Positions 54,284 to 63,585 of a DNA stretch of 64,000 bases are shown piece after piece; position 1 is the first letter of the stretch, and each line of letters begins with the position of its first letter. The notes under the pieces were generated by a model. It was given only the letters and a program-made list of their open reading frames with translations, searched no databases and had not been told where the DNA came from. Both the position numbers and the translations under genes were made by a program. The DNA is from Rhodoferax saidenbachensis (GTDB lineage Bacteria; Pseudomonadota; Gammaproteobacteria; Burkholderiales; Burkholderiaceae_C), in the NCBI RefSeq assembly GCF_001955715.1, contig NZ_CP019239.1, positions 2,170,001 to 2,234,000 of the forward strand. The letters are read 5' to 3'.

Positions 54284-56731
54284 TTAACGCTTGAGCTTGG
54301 CAAAGGCGCTGGCCATCGCCGAATTGCCGGCTGGGGCGTTGTTGTCGCGGTAGCTGCCTTGCTGGCGCTCCCCACGGGCTGCACCCTGGTAGCGGTTGTC
54401 CCCTGCCCTGTCCTTGCTTCCTGCAGGCGCGGCGCCAATCTTCATGGTCAGGGCAATGCGCTTGCGCGCCACGTCCACTTCCACGACCTGCACCTTGACG
54501 ATGTCGCCGGTCTTCACGACCTCGCGCGCGTCGTTGACAAACTTGTGTGCGAGCTGGCTCACATGGACCAGGCCGTCCTGGTGGACGCCCAGATCAATGA
54601 ACGCGCCGAACTGGGCCACGTTGCTCACGGTGCCCTCCAGAATCATGCCCTCCTTCAGGTCCGCAATGTCTTCCACACCGTCGTTGAAGCGCGCCACCTT
54701 GAAGTCCGGGCGCGGGTCGCGGCCAGGTTTCTCCAGCTCGGTGAAGATGTCTTTCACGGTGATCACGCCGAACTGCTCGTTGGCGAACAGCTCAGGCTTG
54801 AGCGCCTTGAGCATGTCAGCGCGGCCCATGATCTCGGACACCGGCTTGCCAGACTTGGCAATGATCTGCTCCACCACCGGGTAGGTTTCCGGGTGCACGC
54901 CGGTCATATCCAGCGGGTTGCTGCCGCCGCGGATGCGCAAGAAGCCTGCGCTTTGCTCAAAGGTCTTGGCGCCCAAGCCGGTGACCTTCATCAGGTCCTG
55001 GCGGCTGCTGAAAGCACCATTGGCTTCGCGCCAGCGCACCACGGCTTTGGCCACGGTGCTGGAAAGGCCGGACACGCGGGACAGCAAAGGCACGCTGGCC
55101 GTGTTCAGGTCCACCCCCACCGAGTTCACGCAGTCTTCGACCACCGCTTCCAGCGTCTTGGCCAGTTCGCTCTGGTTTACATCGTGCTGGTACTGGCCCA
55201 CGCCAATGCTCTTGGGGTCAATCTTCACCAGTTCGGCCAATGGGTCTTGCAGGCGGCGTGCAATCGACGCCGCGCCACGCAGGCTCACGTCCACGTCGGG
55301 CATCTCTTGGGAAGCGAATTCGCTGGCAGAGTAGACCGAGGCGCCCGCTTCGGACACGACAACCTTCTCCACCTTGATCTCGGGCGCACCCGCTTGCGCA
55401 GCCATCTTGGCCAGCAGTTTGATCAGGTCGCCAGCCAGCTTGTCGGTCTCACGGCTGGCGGTGCCGTTGCCGATCGCAATCAGGTTCACGCCGTGTTTGG
55501 CGCAGAGCTTGCCCAGCGTGTGCAGCGAGCCTTCCCAGTCCTTGCGCGGCTCGTGCGGGAACACGGTGGCGGTTTCCACCAGCTTGCCGGTCGCGTCGAC
55601 CACGGCCACTTTCACGCCGGTGCGGATGCCCGGGTCCAGACCCATCACCACGCGTGGGCCAGCGGGTGCGGCCAGCAGCAGGTCGCGCAAGTTGTCGGCA
55701 AACACCTTGATAGCCACCTTCTCGGCGTCTTCGCGCAGCTTGGAAAACAGGTCGCGTTCGGTGGACAGTGAGAGCTTGACCTTCCATGTCCAGCCCACGC
55801 ATTTGCGGATCAGATCGTCCGCCGCGCGGCCCTGGTGGCTCCAGCCCAGCTTCAGGGCAATGCGGCCTTCGGCCAGTGACACTACCGGTGCCTTCACGGC
55901 CGTTCGGGCTGAGCTTGTCGAAGCCTTTGCGAGCCCTTCGACAGGCTCAGGGCGAACGGAATTGGCAGGCTCTGGGAGCACCAGCTTGGCATCCAGAATG
56001 TCCAGCGCACGGCCGCGGAACACCGCCAGCGCGCGGTGGCTGGGCACACGGCCAATCGGCTCGTCATAGTCAAAGTAATCACGGAACTTGGAGACGTCGG
56101 CGTTGTTCTCGTCCTTGCCTTCGGCCAGTTTGCTTTGCAGCAGGCCTTCGTTCCAAAGCCAGGCGCGCAGGTCCTGCACCAGCACCGGGTCTTCAGCCCA
56201 ACGCTCGCTCAGCAAGTCGCGTACACCGTCCAGCACGGCGAACACCGTGGAGAAATCAGGTTGTTTGTCGGCAATCTGCTCCGCGGTGAGTGGTGGCTTG
56301 AGGTAGGCCTCAGCGGCCTCGGCAGGCACCAGCGTCGGGTTGGCAAACAGTGCGTCGGCCAGCGGCTCCAGCCCGGCTTCCTTGGCCAGTTGGCCCTTGG
56401 TGCGGCGCTTGAGCTTGAACGGCAGGTAAATATCTTCCACTTCCTGCTTGGTAGGCGCGGCCATGATGGCAGCGATCAGCGTGGGGGTGAGCTTGCCCTG
56501 CTCGTCGATGGCCTTGATCACGGCCTCCTTGCGGTCGCGCAGCTCGCGCAGGTAGGACAAACGGGTTTCCAGTTCGCGCAACTGGATGTCGTCCAACCCA
56601 CCGGTCACTTCCTTGCGGTAGCGGGCGATAAACGGCACGGTGGCACCTTCGTCCAACAACTGGACGGCCGCTTCTACCTGGTTGGGACGAACTTGGATTT
56701 CCTGCGCGATCTGCGCGATGATATTTTGCAT
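54284..56731 (-). CDS. tex: Tex family RNA-binding transcription accessory protein
   Basis: 815 residues. Tex N-terminal helical domain, YqgF-like domain (VVMGLDPGIRTGVKVAVVD), helix-hairpin-helix (VSGLSSTVAKAVVRWREANG) and a C-terminal S1 domain (MILEGTVSNVAQFGAFIDLG). Tex binds nucleic acid and affects transcription in several pathogens. Residues 258-277 ([20 protein letters not shown]) are encoded by a 60-base repeat inserted in frame, absent from ordinary Tex; the gene remains open. Confidence 0.95.
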   Translation of the reverse strand: MQNIIAQIAQEIQVRPNQVEAAVQLLDEGATVPFIARYRKEVTGGLDDIQLRELETRLSYLRELRDRKEAVIKAIDEQGKLTPTLIAAIMAAPTKQEVEDIYLPFKLKRRTKGQLAKEAGLEPLADALFANPTLVPAEAAEAYLKPPLTAEQIADKQPDFSTVFAVLDGVRDLLSERWAEDPVLVQDLRAWLWNEGLLQSKLAEGKDENNADVSKFRDYFDYDEPIGRVPSHRALAVFRGRALDILDAKLVLPEPANSVRPEPVEGLAKASTSSARTAVKAPVVSLAEGRIALKLGWSHQGRAADDLIRKCVGWTWKVKLSLSTERDLFSKLREDAEKVAIKVFADNLRDLLLAAPAGPRVVMGLDPGIRTGVKVAVVDATGKLVETATVFPHEPRKDWEGSLHTLGKLCAKHGVNLIAIGNGTASRETDKLAGDLIKLLAKMAAQAGAPEIKVEKVVVSEAGASVYSASEFASQEMPDVDVSLRGAASIARRLQDPLAELVKIDPKSIGVGQYQHDVNQSELAKTLEAVVEDCVNSVGVDLNTASVPLLSRVSGLSSTVAKAVVRWREANGAFSSRQDLMKVTGLGAKTFEQSAGFLRIRGGSNPLDMTGVHPETYPVVEQIIAKSGKPVSEIMGRADMLKALKPELFANEQFGVITVKDIFTELEKPGRDPRPDFKVARFNDGVEDIADLKEGMILEGTVSNVAQFGAFIDLGVHQDGLVHVSQLAHKFVNDAREVVKTGDIVKVQVVEVDVARKRIALTMKIGAAPAGSKDRAGDNRYQGAARGERQQGSYRDNNAPAGNSAMASAFAKLKR
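55901..55960 (-). repeat. In-frame hairpin repeat, family 1, within tex
   Basis: Sixty bases made of two inverted arms of the GTTCGCCCTGAGCCTGTCG type. It differs from the copy in cysN (63612-63671) at one position only. Coding reading [20 protein letters not shown]. Confidence 0.92.
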
Positions 56732-57314
56732 AGCGGAAACAGACTCGGTCTGCAGGATGCAGACGCTCATGAGAAAAGAGCGCGCAGTTTGCCAGAAAAA
56801 TAGTCCGTTTCTCTGACGAAAAATGTGCTTAGAACGAGAACACGGATGGCGTTCTATTGAATTGCGCTGAAGCTCAGTGGATCAGATTTCGACGAAAATC
56901 AACACTGTTGGAGTAAATATCTTGCGGTGCCTGTGACGGCAGTCATTCCGTAGACACTTCGCCTCTGCGGCGGTTGTAGTCGTTCGCGAACGTCGGCTTT
57001 CTGGAAGTCAGCCTGTATTACGGTCAGCGGGCAGTCGTAGACTTCAAGTTTGCCGCGATAGCAGACAGTCGCCAGATGAACATGAGCGCCCGGACTGGAC
57101 AAGGAACTGACTGTCGTGGATGGCGGCTTTGGTGCGGTCAAAACTGTAGTTTGGAGCGGGACGTCGTGCTTGCATCTTGTCGGCATAAGGCACTCAGCGT
57201 CATAACCATTTATTGCTTGGAAAGCCTCGGGCGCATTCAATCTTTCATAAGTCAATGCACTACGTTGGCTGGGTGCTGAGATTCCATAGTTTCAATACAG
57301 GTCAGACGAGACAT
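56732..57314. other. Intergenic region between tex and the ASST-like gene, no firm gene
   Basis: About 580 bases. A minus frame at 56899-57255 (118 codons) is open but has no ribosome site and no recognisable protein. I leave it uncalled. Confidence 0.4.
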
Positions 57315-58316
57315 TCACTTATACACAAAGGCAACTTTGTATAAATAGCTCCCAGTCTTCTGGGCATTTTTTCCAGACCCGAAATGCTCCACCACTACGC
57401 TCCAGACGAGATCACCATCTTTGTCCAGTTGCCCAATTTCACGCCCACCTGTAATCAATATATTTCCGTTTTGAAGTAATTCAACAGTTCTCAAGGGTGT
57501 CCAAGTTCCGTCATCAGGCTTGAAAAATGGCTCCCGTTGACCGGGGCCTATCTGACGCATGAGTGCACTTTTGTCCTCTGCAAGGTGCGCTGCGAACAAA
57601 AAACCATTCTCATATGGAAGCGGATCGTGCACATTGCGGGCGTTTTTGACCCGTCCGATCACCTTTCCATCTTTGATTTTGACAAACTGATTGAAGTTTC
57701 TCAGGCTAAGAAGATACTCACCAGGCCCCAACTTTTGGGCTGCATTGGCATGCGTGTTTGAATACATTTCGCTGGCGACGCTATGACGTTCAGTGGAATC
57801 TAGCTCCAAGTCACGCGCGAATAGTTGCAACACGACCTTGCCATCGCTGTCCACTTCAGTCATGACCGGGTCATTGTCTGCGTCCCAACCGTTTACAAAA
57901 AGGGTATTGCCGTTGTCCAGTCTGTCCGCATCGTGATCTGCAAACTTGGTCAGGTATTTCCACGTGGTCTGACCTTGGCGATTGATCTCAAAAACACCTG
58001 CACCAGCGATAGCCAGCAAGAAATGATCTGACTTGGGCAACCATTCGACATCCGTTCCAGCAGACAATCTGCCGCGACCGAGCATGCTCATGGGGATGAA
58101 AAACTCCCAGGTGATCTTGCCTGTGAGATCCGTTTCAATCAATTTTCCTTGAGTCGCATCCACGAAAGCCAAGTGACCAGCCTGAACCTTGTCTGGTTTG
58201 TTAAGGGTCACCTTTGCGAATTGATCCCCAACCGCTGCCCAGGAACTACCAGCAAAAATTAGGGCGAACGTGGCTGCAAGAATGCGAAATGGGAGAGATT
58301 TTTTGTTTCTGGTCAT
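57315..58316 (-). CDS. Exported ASST-like beta-propeller protein
   Basis: 333 residues. Signal peptide (about 1-27, SLPFRILAATFALIFAGSSW). Repeated blades with GKITWEF, GQTTWKYL and DGDLVWSV, and the DHDADRLDNGNTLFVNG box, as in arylsulfotransferase (ASST) family propellers. The catalytic histidines of true ASST were not confirmed, so it may be a binding protein. ATG at 58316 chosen for the signal peptide. Stands alone. Confidence 0.72.
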   Translation of the reverse strand: MTRNKKSLPFRILAATFALIFAGSSWAAVGDQFAKVTLNKPDKVQAGHLAFVDATQGKLIETDLTGKITWEFFIPMSMLGRGRLSAGTDVEWLPKSDHFLLAIAGAGVFEINRQGQTTWKYLTKFADHDADRLDNGNTLFVNGWDADNDPVMTEVDSDGKVVLQLFARDLELDSTERHSVASEMYSNTHANAAQKLGPGEYLLSLRNFNQFVKIKDGKVIGRVKNARNVHDPLPYENGFLFAAHLAEDKSALMRQIGPGQREPFFKPDDGTWTPLRTVELLQNGNILITGGREIGQLDKDGDLVWSVVVEHFGSGKNAQKTGSYLYKVAFVYK

Positions 58317-58939
58317 GGCGCAAGAGGTAAGTGTGTATCGCGGGCATCGTGACTGGGCAAGTATCAGGGGTCGCAATTCAGGCCCCCCCTGTGTTGCGAA
58401 CAAAGTCTAGTCGAATGTTGTTTTAGGTTCGCAGTTGAATCTTAGGGAGCGGGGCAGTCTTGCGCTATGAGAGATAAAAGGCGTGCATGTGAGTGTGGCC
58501 ACTCGTGACGCGGTCGAGGATAGCCAGAGGGTTATGTTGAGCGACCGATTTCGCTGCATTTCAATCGTTTCAGGCAATGATTTGGTTTCGCGATTGAATG
58601 TCTGCTGTTGGGCGCCAATCAGACCTTTCGGAATTCTGCTTCGGGTCGATTTTTGACGATTGCGCGAGTTTGATCAAAGACAGTTACCAGCCCATGACGG
58701 CTGCTCACTTCGACGAACAACTTGCCGCAAAGCTGCCAGCCAGAACTAGAGCGCCAATGTCCGCTTTGGCGCAGGCAGGGCAATAATCGCTAGCACCGCA
58801 ATCAAACTGAAGCCGCCTCACAGCATCCAAGCCAGAATAGCCAACTCACACGGCCGCCAGCCTCTATATGCAACTCCTGCATATAGACATAGCCAAAAAA
58901 TCGTTTTCAATCTAAAGTTGGCCGCCTACAGTCCATGCC
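58317..58939. other. Intergenic region with palindrome upstream of the cys operon
   Basis: About 620 bases without a convincing gene. The right end holds a perfect inverted repeat (58864-58886) and must contain the promoter of the sulfur operon. Confidence 0.45.
58864..58886. promoter_or_regulatory. Palindrome upstream of tauE-cysI operon, possible CysB-type box
   Basis: CTATATGCA (58864-58872) and TGCATATAG (58878-58886) are perfect complements around ACTCC, 53 bases before the first start codon. LysR-type regulators such as CysB bind dyads of this size with T-N11-A character. The regulator identity is inferred from the operon content. Confidence 0.5.
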
Positions 58940-59731
58940 ATGCATGATTTGGCGTTCGTTTTTGCGGGGTTTTTCGTGGGCCTGGTTGTCGGGCTCACGG
59001 GTGTGGGCGGCGGCTCGCTGATGACGCCTATCCTGATCTTCTTTTTTGGCGTGAAACCTTATCTGGCCGTGGGCACGGACCTGCTGTTTGCCGCGTTCAC
59101 CAAGATGGGCGGCACCGTCAAGCTGGCGCGCTCCAAGCACATTGACTGGCCGGTGGTGCTCAACCTGTCGGCGGGCAGCATTCCGGCGGCGCTGATCACC
59201 CTCTACATCCTGCACCGCGTGGGCCCGGCTGACCCTGCCGTGCAAAGCCTGATGACCACCACGCTGGGTTTTGCCCTGCTGCTGACCGCTGCGGCCACGT
59301 TGTACAAGGCCTTGCGTGGCAAAACCTCGCCCACCGCCGTGGCTCCGGGCCAGGAAACCGCGGCTGCAAAACCCCGCCACTGGAGCCTGCCGGCGCTGTT
59401 TGGCGCGGTGATCGGCACGCTGGTCACGCTCACTTCCGTCGGTGCCGGTGCCATTGGCGTGACCGTGCTGATGCTTTTGTACCCCCTGCTGCCGCTGCCA
59501 CGCATTGTGGCGGCCGATATTGCCTACGCCGTGCCGCTGACCCTGGTGGCGGGCCTGGGCCACGCGTCCATCGGTTCGGTGGACTGGCCTTTGCTGGGCA
59601 AGCTTCTGTTAGGCTCGCTCCCCGGTATCTGGGTGGGTTCCCACCTGATGTCCAAAACCCCGGAGCGCGTGATTCGCTCCCTGCTGTCCTTCTTGCTGGC
59701 CTATGCCGGCCTCAAATTGATTGCCTTGTAA
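58940..59731 (+). CDS. TauE/SafE family sulfite/sulfonate exporter
   Basis: 263 residues with about eight membrane segments and the TauE/SafE family start FVGLVVGLTGVGGGSLMTP and repeat ALIGTLVTLTSVGAG-type segment in the second half. These permeases export sulfite or move organosulfur compounds. It lies 47 bases before cysI, so removing excess sulfite during assimilation is a plausible role. Confidence 0.9.
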   Translation: MHDLAFVFAGFFVGLVVGLTGVGGGSLMTPILIFFFGVKPYLAVGTDLLFAAFTKMGGTVKLARSKHIDWPVVLNLSAGSIPAALITLYILHRVGPADPAVQSLMTTTLGFALLLTAAATLYKALRGKTSPTAVAPGQETAAAKPRHWSLPALFGAVIGTLVTLTSVGAGAIGVTVLMLLYPLLPLPRIVAADIAYAVPLTLVAGLGHASIGSVDWPLLGKLLLGSLPGIWVGSHLMSKTPERVIRSLLSFLLAYAGLKLIAL

Positions 59732-59778
59732 GCCCTGCGACAACGCCCGTCCGGCACCGTATTTCATCGACTAGAACC

Positions 59779-61596
59779 ATGTACCAATACACCGAATTTG
59801 ACCGCCAGTTCGTCCGCAGCCGTGCCGCCCAGCACCGCGACCAGCTGGAACGCAACCTGGCCGGCACACTGAGCGACGACGAGTTCCGCCCCCTGCGCCT
59901 GCAAAACGGCTGGTACATCCAGCGCTACGCGCCCATGCTGCGCGTGGCCGTGCCGTATGGCGAGTTGTCCAGCGCCCAGTTGCGCGTGCTGGGCCGCATT
60001 GCGCGCGAATACGACCACCCCAGCAAAGAGGTGTTTGACAAGGCCATTGGCACCCAGGCCACCTGGGGCACGACTCACCTGCCCGTGGGCTACGGCCACT
60101 TCACCACGCGCCAGAACGTGCAATTCAACTGGATTCCGTTGACTAAGAGCGCCGATGTGATGGACCTGCTGGCCACTGTGAACATGCACGGCATCCAGAC
60201 CAGCGGCAACTGCATCCGCAACATCACCAGCGACGAACTGGCCGGTGTGGCGCCCGACGAGATTGCCGACCCACGCCCGTTTGCCGAAATCATGCGCCAA
60301 TGGAGCACGCTGCACCCCGAGTTCGCGTTCCTGCCCCGCAAGTTCAAGATCGCCATCACCGGCGCGAAGGAAGACCGCGCCGCCGTGCGCTGGCACGACG
60401 TGGGCCTGCACCTGATTAAGAACGAAGCGGGTGAATTGGGCTTCAAGGTCTTGGTCGGCGGCGGCATGGGCCGCACCCCCATCACGGGCACGGTGGTGCG
60501 CGAGTTCCTGCCCTGGAACCAGATCATGAATTACCTGGAGGCCGTGGTGCGCGTCTACAACCGCTGGGGCCGCCGCGACAACATGTACAAGGCGCGCATC
60601 AAGATCCTGGTGAAGGCCGAAGGCCAGCGTTATATCGACGAGGTGGAAGCCGAGTACCAGCAGATCCTCACGGTGGACGGCGCGCCGCACACCATCCCGC
60701 AGGCCGAGCTGGACCGCGTTACAGCATGTTTTGTGCCTCCAGCCCTTGTGGAGTCTGCGCGAGCAGCTACTAAAACCGTAGCAATTCCGCCCGAACGCCA
60801 GAGGGACTACGACCGTTGGCTGCAACAAAACGTGGCCGCCCACAAGAACCCCAAGCTGCGCTCCGTCACGCTGAGCTTCAAGCGCCTGGGCCAGGCCCCC
60901 GGCGATGCCGATGCGGACCAACTGGACACCGCCGCGGCGCTGGCCGACGAATTCAGCGCCGGTGAAGTGCGCGTGACGCACGACCAGAACCTGCTCTTGC
61001 CCTGGGTGCAAGAGGCCGACCTGCCAGCCCTGTGGGTGGCCGCCAGCCACGCCGGTCTGGCGCGCAGCAACATCCGCCTGCTGACCGACATGATTGCCTG
61101 CCCCGGTGGTGACTTCTGCGCGCTGGCCAACGCCCGCTCCATCCCGATCGCAGAGCAGATCACCGAGCGTTACCAGGACATGGACGAGCTGCACGACCTG
61201 GGCGAGATCGACCTGCACATCAGCGGCTGCATTAACAGCTGCGGTCACCACCACAGCGGCCACATCGGCATCCTGGGCGTCGACAAGGACGGCAAGGAGT
61301 GGTACCAGGTGTCGCTGGGCGGCTCCGACGGCTCCACGCTGAGTGGCGATGCCGTCGCCGGCAAGGTGGTCGGCCCCTCCTTCACCGCGCTGGAAGTGCC
61401 CGGCGTGATCGAGGCCCTGCTGGACACCTTCCGACTGCACCGCGACGGTCGCGAAACCTTCATCGACTGCGTGAAACGCGTCGGCTTTGAGACCTTCAAG
61501 GGCGCCGCCAACAGCGCCCGCCTGGCCGACAAGAAAGAAGACCTGCACGCCATGCCCAAGGCCAGCGGCTACGCCAAAGACGCCCAAGAAGCCTGA
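59779..61596 (+). CDS. cysI: Sulfite reductase, siroheme/4Fe-4S subunit
   Basis: 605 residues. The two cysteine pairs that bind the coupled cluster and siroheme are CPGGDFC (C441, C447) and SGCINSCGHHHSGHIG (C484, C488). It reduces sulfite to sulfide with six electrons. No cysJ flavoprotein follows, so ferredoxin or another donor may feed it. Residues about 316-336 (CFVPPALVESARAATKTVAI) derive from a mini-repeat inserted in frame, in the linker between the two pseudo-repeats. The protein is somewhat longer than E. coli CysI. Confidence 0.95.
   Translation: MYQYTEFDRQFVRSRAAQHRDQLERNLAGTLSDDEFRPLRLQNGWYIQRYAPMLRVAVPYGELSSAQLRVLGRIAREYDHPSKEVFDKAIGTQATWGTTHLPVGYGHFTTRQNVQFNWIPLTKSADVMDLLATVNMHGIQTSGNCIRNITSDELAGVAPDEIADPRPFAEIMRQWSTLHPEFAFLPRKFKIAITGAKEDRAAVRWHDVGLHLIKNEAGELGFKVLVGGGMGRTPITGTVVREFLPWNQIMNYLEAVVRVYNRWGRRDNMYKARIKILVKAEGQRYIDEVEAEYQQILTVDGAPHTIPQAELDRVTACFVPPALVESARAATKTVAIPPERQRDYDRWLQQNVAAHKNPKLRSVTLSFKRLGQAPGDADADQLDTAAALADEFSAGEVRVTHDQNLLLPWVQEADLPALWVAASHAGLARSNIRLLTDMIACPGGDFCALANARSIPIAEQITERYQDMDELHDLGEIDLHISGCINSCGHHHSGHIGILGVDKDGKEWYQVSLGGSDGSTLSGDAVAGKVVGPSFTALEVPGVIEALLDTFRLHRDGRETFIDCVKRVGFETFKGAANSARLADKKEDLHAMPKASGYAKDAQEA
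60725..60784 (-). repeat. In-frame mini-repeat, family 2, within cysI (antisense orientation)
   Basis: The complement shows TGCTA, AGCTGCTCGCGCA and TCCACAAGGGCTGGAGGC in the same order as the patatin copy, but here the gene reads the other strand. The frame still stays open. Confidence 0.8.
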
Positions 61597-61610
61597 AGCG
61601 ACCAAGAGAA

Positions 61611-62006
61611 ATGACTATGAAATTGATAGCTGCTTCCGCAAATTCCACCGGGGCTGAGGGCCAAAAAGTCCTAGCAATCGCCAACACCGAAGACCCGCGC
61701 AGCGTGTCACTCGAAGGTGTGATCCGCATCGACCTGCACTTCCCCAAGTTCACCGACGGCCGCGCCTACAGCCAGGCCTTCCTGCTGCGCCGTCGCCTGG
61801 GCTTTACCGGCGAGATCCGTGCCACGGGTGATGTGCTGATCGACCAACTGGTGCAAATGGAGCGCACGGGTTTTGACGTGGCCGTGCTGCGCGAAGACCA
61901 GCACCTGGAGTTTGCCCAGGCCCAGTTTGACCGTTACCGCGGCTTCTACCAAGGCGATGCCGTCACCGTGAAGCCCGTGTTCGCCCGCGAGGGAGTGTCT
62001 GCATGA
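61611..62006 (+). CDS. DUF934 protein of the sulfite reduction operon
   Basis: 131 residues, DUF934 family (IRIDLHFPKFTDGRAYSQAF, RRRLGFTGEIRATGDVLIDQ), which always sits between cysI and cysH in betaproteobacteria and is thought to help sulfite reduction. The first 22 residues and probably the start codon region (ATG 61611 or 61617) come from a family-2 mini-repeat, so the N-terminus is not ancestral. Overlaps cysH by 4 bases. Confidence 0.9.
   Translation: MTMKLIAASANSTGAEGQKVLAIANTEDPRSVSLEGVIRIDLHFPKFTDGRAYSQAFLLRRRLGFTGEIRATGDVLIDQLVQMERTGFDVAVLREDQHLEFAQAQFDRYRGFYQGDAVTVKPVFAREGVSA
61620..61677 (+). repeat. In-frame mini-repeat, family 2, at the start of the DUF934 gene
   Basis: TTGATAGCTGCTTCCGCA is followed by TCCACCGGGGCTGAGGGCC and ends CTAGCAAT, a slightly diverged copy of the unit seen in patatin and ygfZ. 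Read in the same frame (IAASANSTGAEG). Confidence 0.75.
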
Positions 62007-62626
62007 GCACCCCTGATCTCGCCAAGGTCAACGCCGACCTGGGCCACGACGCCCCCGGTCTAGTTGCCTGGGCTCTCGGCCTGAACCAGAGCCCCATCGT
62101 CACCACCAATTTCCGCCCGTTTGAGGCGGTGATCCTGCACATGGTCACGCGCGCCAAGCCTGACGTACCCGTGGTCTGGATGGACAACGGCTACAACACC
62201 GAGGCCACCTACCGCTACGCCGATGAAGTGACGAAGCAACTTGGCCTGAACCTGCGCATCTACTTGCCGCTGCGCACGCGCGCGCACCGCGAAGCGGTAG
62301 AAGGCCCGCTGCCCGGCCTGGATGACCCACGCCACGCTGCTTTTACTGAAGAGGTGAAGCTGGAGCCCTTCACCCGCGCGCTGCGCGAGACAGCGCCCAA
62401 GGTCTGGTTCACCGCGCTGCGCGCCACCGACAGTGCCGTGCGTGCCCAGATGGAGCCTGTGAGCATTAACCCCGACGGCCTGATCAAGGTCGCGCCGCTG
62501 CTGCACTGGTCGTCCAAGGACCTGTACCAATACTGCGAACTGCACGGCCTGCCCAACAATTTCGACTACGTGGACCCGACCAAGGGCGAAGACCAGCGCG
62601 AGTGCGGCCTGCACATTGCGCACTGA
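62003..62626 (+). CDS. cysH: Phosphoadenosine phosphosulfate reductase (thioredoxin-linked PAPS type)
   Basis: 207 residues, PP-loop fold, with the catalytic cysteine in EDQRECGLH at the C-terminus. The CC...CxxC cysteines of the 4Fe-4S APS reductases are not present, so it resembles PAPS reductases. It reduces activated sulfate to sulfite ahead of CysI. The start overlaps the DUF934 stop. A PAPS-making CysC domain would be needed; it might be fused to CysN beyond the window. Confidence 0.9.
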   Translation: MSTPDLAKVNADLGHDAPGLVAWALGLNQSPIVTTNFRPFEAVILHMVTRAKPDVPVVWMDNGYNTEATYRYADEVTKQLGLNLRIYLPLRTRAHREAVEGPLPGLDDPRHAAFTEEVKLEPFTRALRETAPKVWFTALRATDSAVRAQMEPVSINPDGLIKVAPLLHWSSKDLYQYCELHGLPNNFDYVDPTKGEDQRECGLHIAH

Positions 62627-62652
62627 ACCAGCCCATTGAAAACGACAACGCC

Positions 62653-63585
62653 ATGAATGCCATGACCGAACCTACCCATTTCGACCGCCTGTCCAACCAG
62701 CATCTGGACGCGCTGGAAGAAGAAACCATCTTCATCCTGCGCGAAGTTGCTGCCGCCTTCGAGCGCCCTGCACTGCTGTTCTCGGGCGGCAAGGATTCGC
62801 TGGTCATGCTCAAGTGCGCCGAGAAAGCCTTTGGCGTGGGCCGCATCCCCTATCCACTCTTGATGATCGACACCGGCCACAACTTCCACGAAGTGACCGA
62901 CTTCCGCGATTTCCGCGCCAAGGAGCTGGGTGCGGAGCTGATCGTGCGCAGCGTCGAAGACTCCATGGCCCGCGGCACCGTGCGCCTGGCCCATCCCGGC
63001 GAGAGCCGCAATGTGCACCAGTCGGTCACCCTGCTCGAAGCCATCGACGAATTCCGCTTTGACGCGCTGATCGGCGGCGCCCGCCGCGACGAGGAAAAGG
63101 CCCGTGCCAAGGAACGCATCTTTTCGCACCGCGACAGCTTCGGCCAATGGCAACCCAAAGCCCAGCGCCCCGAGCTGTGGACCCTGTTCAACACCCGCCT
63201 GCAGCCAGGTGAACACTTCCGCGTGTTTCCCATCAGCAACTGGACCGAACTGGACGTCTGGCAGTACATCGAACGCGAAAAAATCGCGCTGCCATCGCTC
63301 TACTACACACACAAACGCGATGTGGTCGAACGCAAGGGCCTGTTGGTCCCCATCACCGACCTGACGCCCGCCAAAGATGGCGAGCAAATCGAAAGCCGCG
63401 ACGTGCGCTTCCGCACCGTGGGCGACATCACCTGTACCTGCCCGGTGGACAGCCTGGCTGCCACTGCGGCCGACATCGTGATCGAGACCCTGGCCGCCGA
63501 CGTGAGCGAACGCGGCGCCACCCGCATGGACGACAAAACTTCTGAGGCTTCCATGGAGAAGCGCAAGAAAGACGGATACTTCTGA
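62653..63585 (+). CDS. cysD: Sulfate adenylyltransferase subunit 2
   Basis: 310 residues. PP-loop [13 protein letters not shown] near residues 36-48, [12 protein letters not shown], and the end of the family [20 protein letters not shown]. It forms APS from ATP and sulfate with the GTPase CysN. ATG at 62653. The last base of the stop is the first base of the next start (TGATG), a tight coupling. Confidence 0.95.
   Translation: MNAMTEPTHFDRLSNQHLDALEEETIFILREVAAAFERPALLFSGGKDSLVMLKCAEKAFGVGRIPYPLLMIDTGHNFHEVTDFRDFRAKELGAELIVRSVEDSMARGTVRLAHPGESRNVHQSVTLLEAIDEFRFDALIGGARRDEEKARAKERIFSHRDSFGQWQPKAQRPELWTLFNTRLQPGEHFRVFPISNWTELDVWQYIEREKIALPSLYYTHKRDVVERKGLLVPITDLTPAKDGEQIESRDVRFRTVGDITCTCPVDSLAATAADIVIETLAADVSERGATRMDDKTSEASMEKRKKDGYF

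Noticed and set aside
54275..55771. 498-codon plus-strand open frame
   Set aside because: Antisense to tex, which has clear domains.
56899..57255. 118-codon minus-strand frame between tex and the ASST-like gene
   Set aside because: No ribosome site, no recognisable fold and cysteine/proline-rich composition; more like non-coding sequence. Left uncalled.
59764..61605. 613-codon minus-strand open frame
   Set aside because: Exactly antisense to cysI; a mirror effect of high-GC codon usage, no motif.
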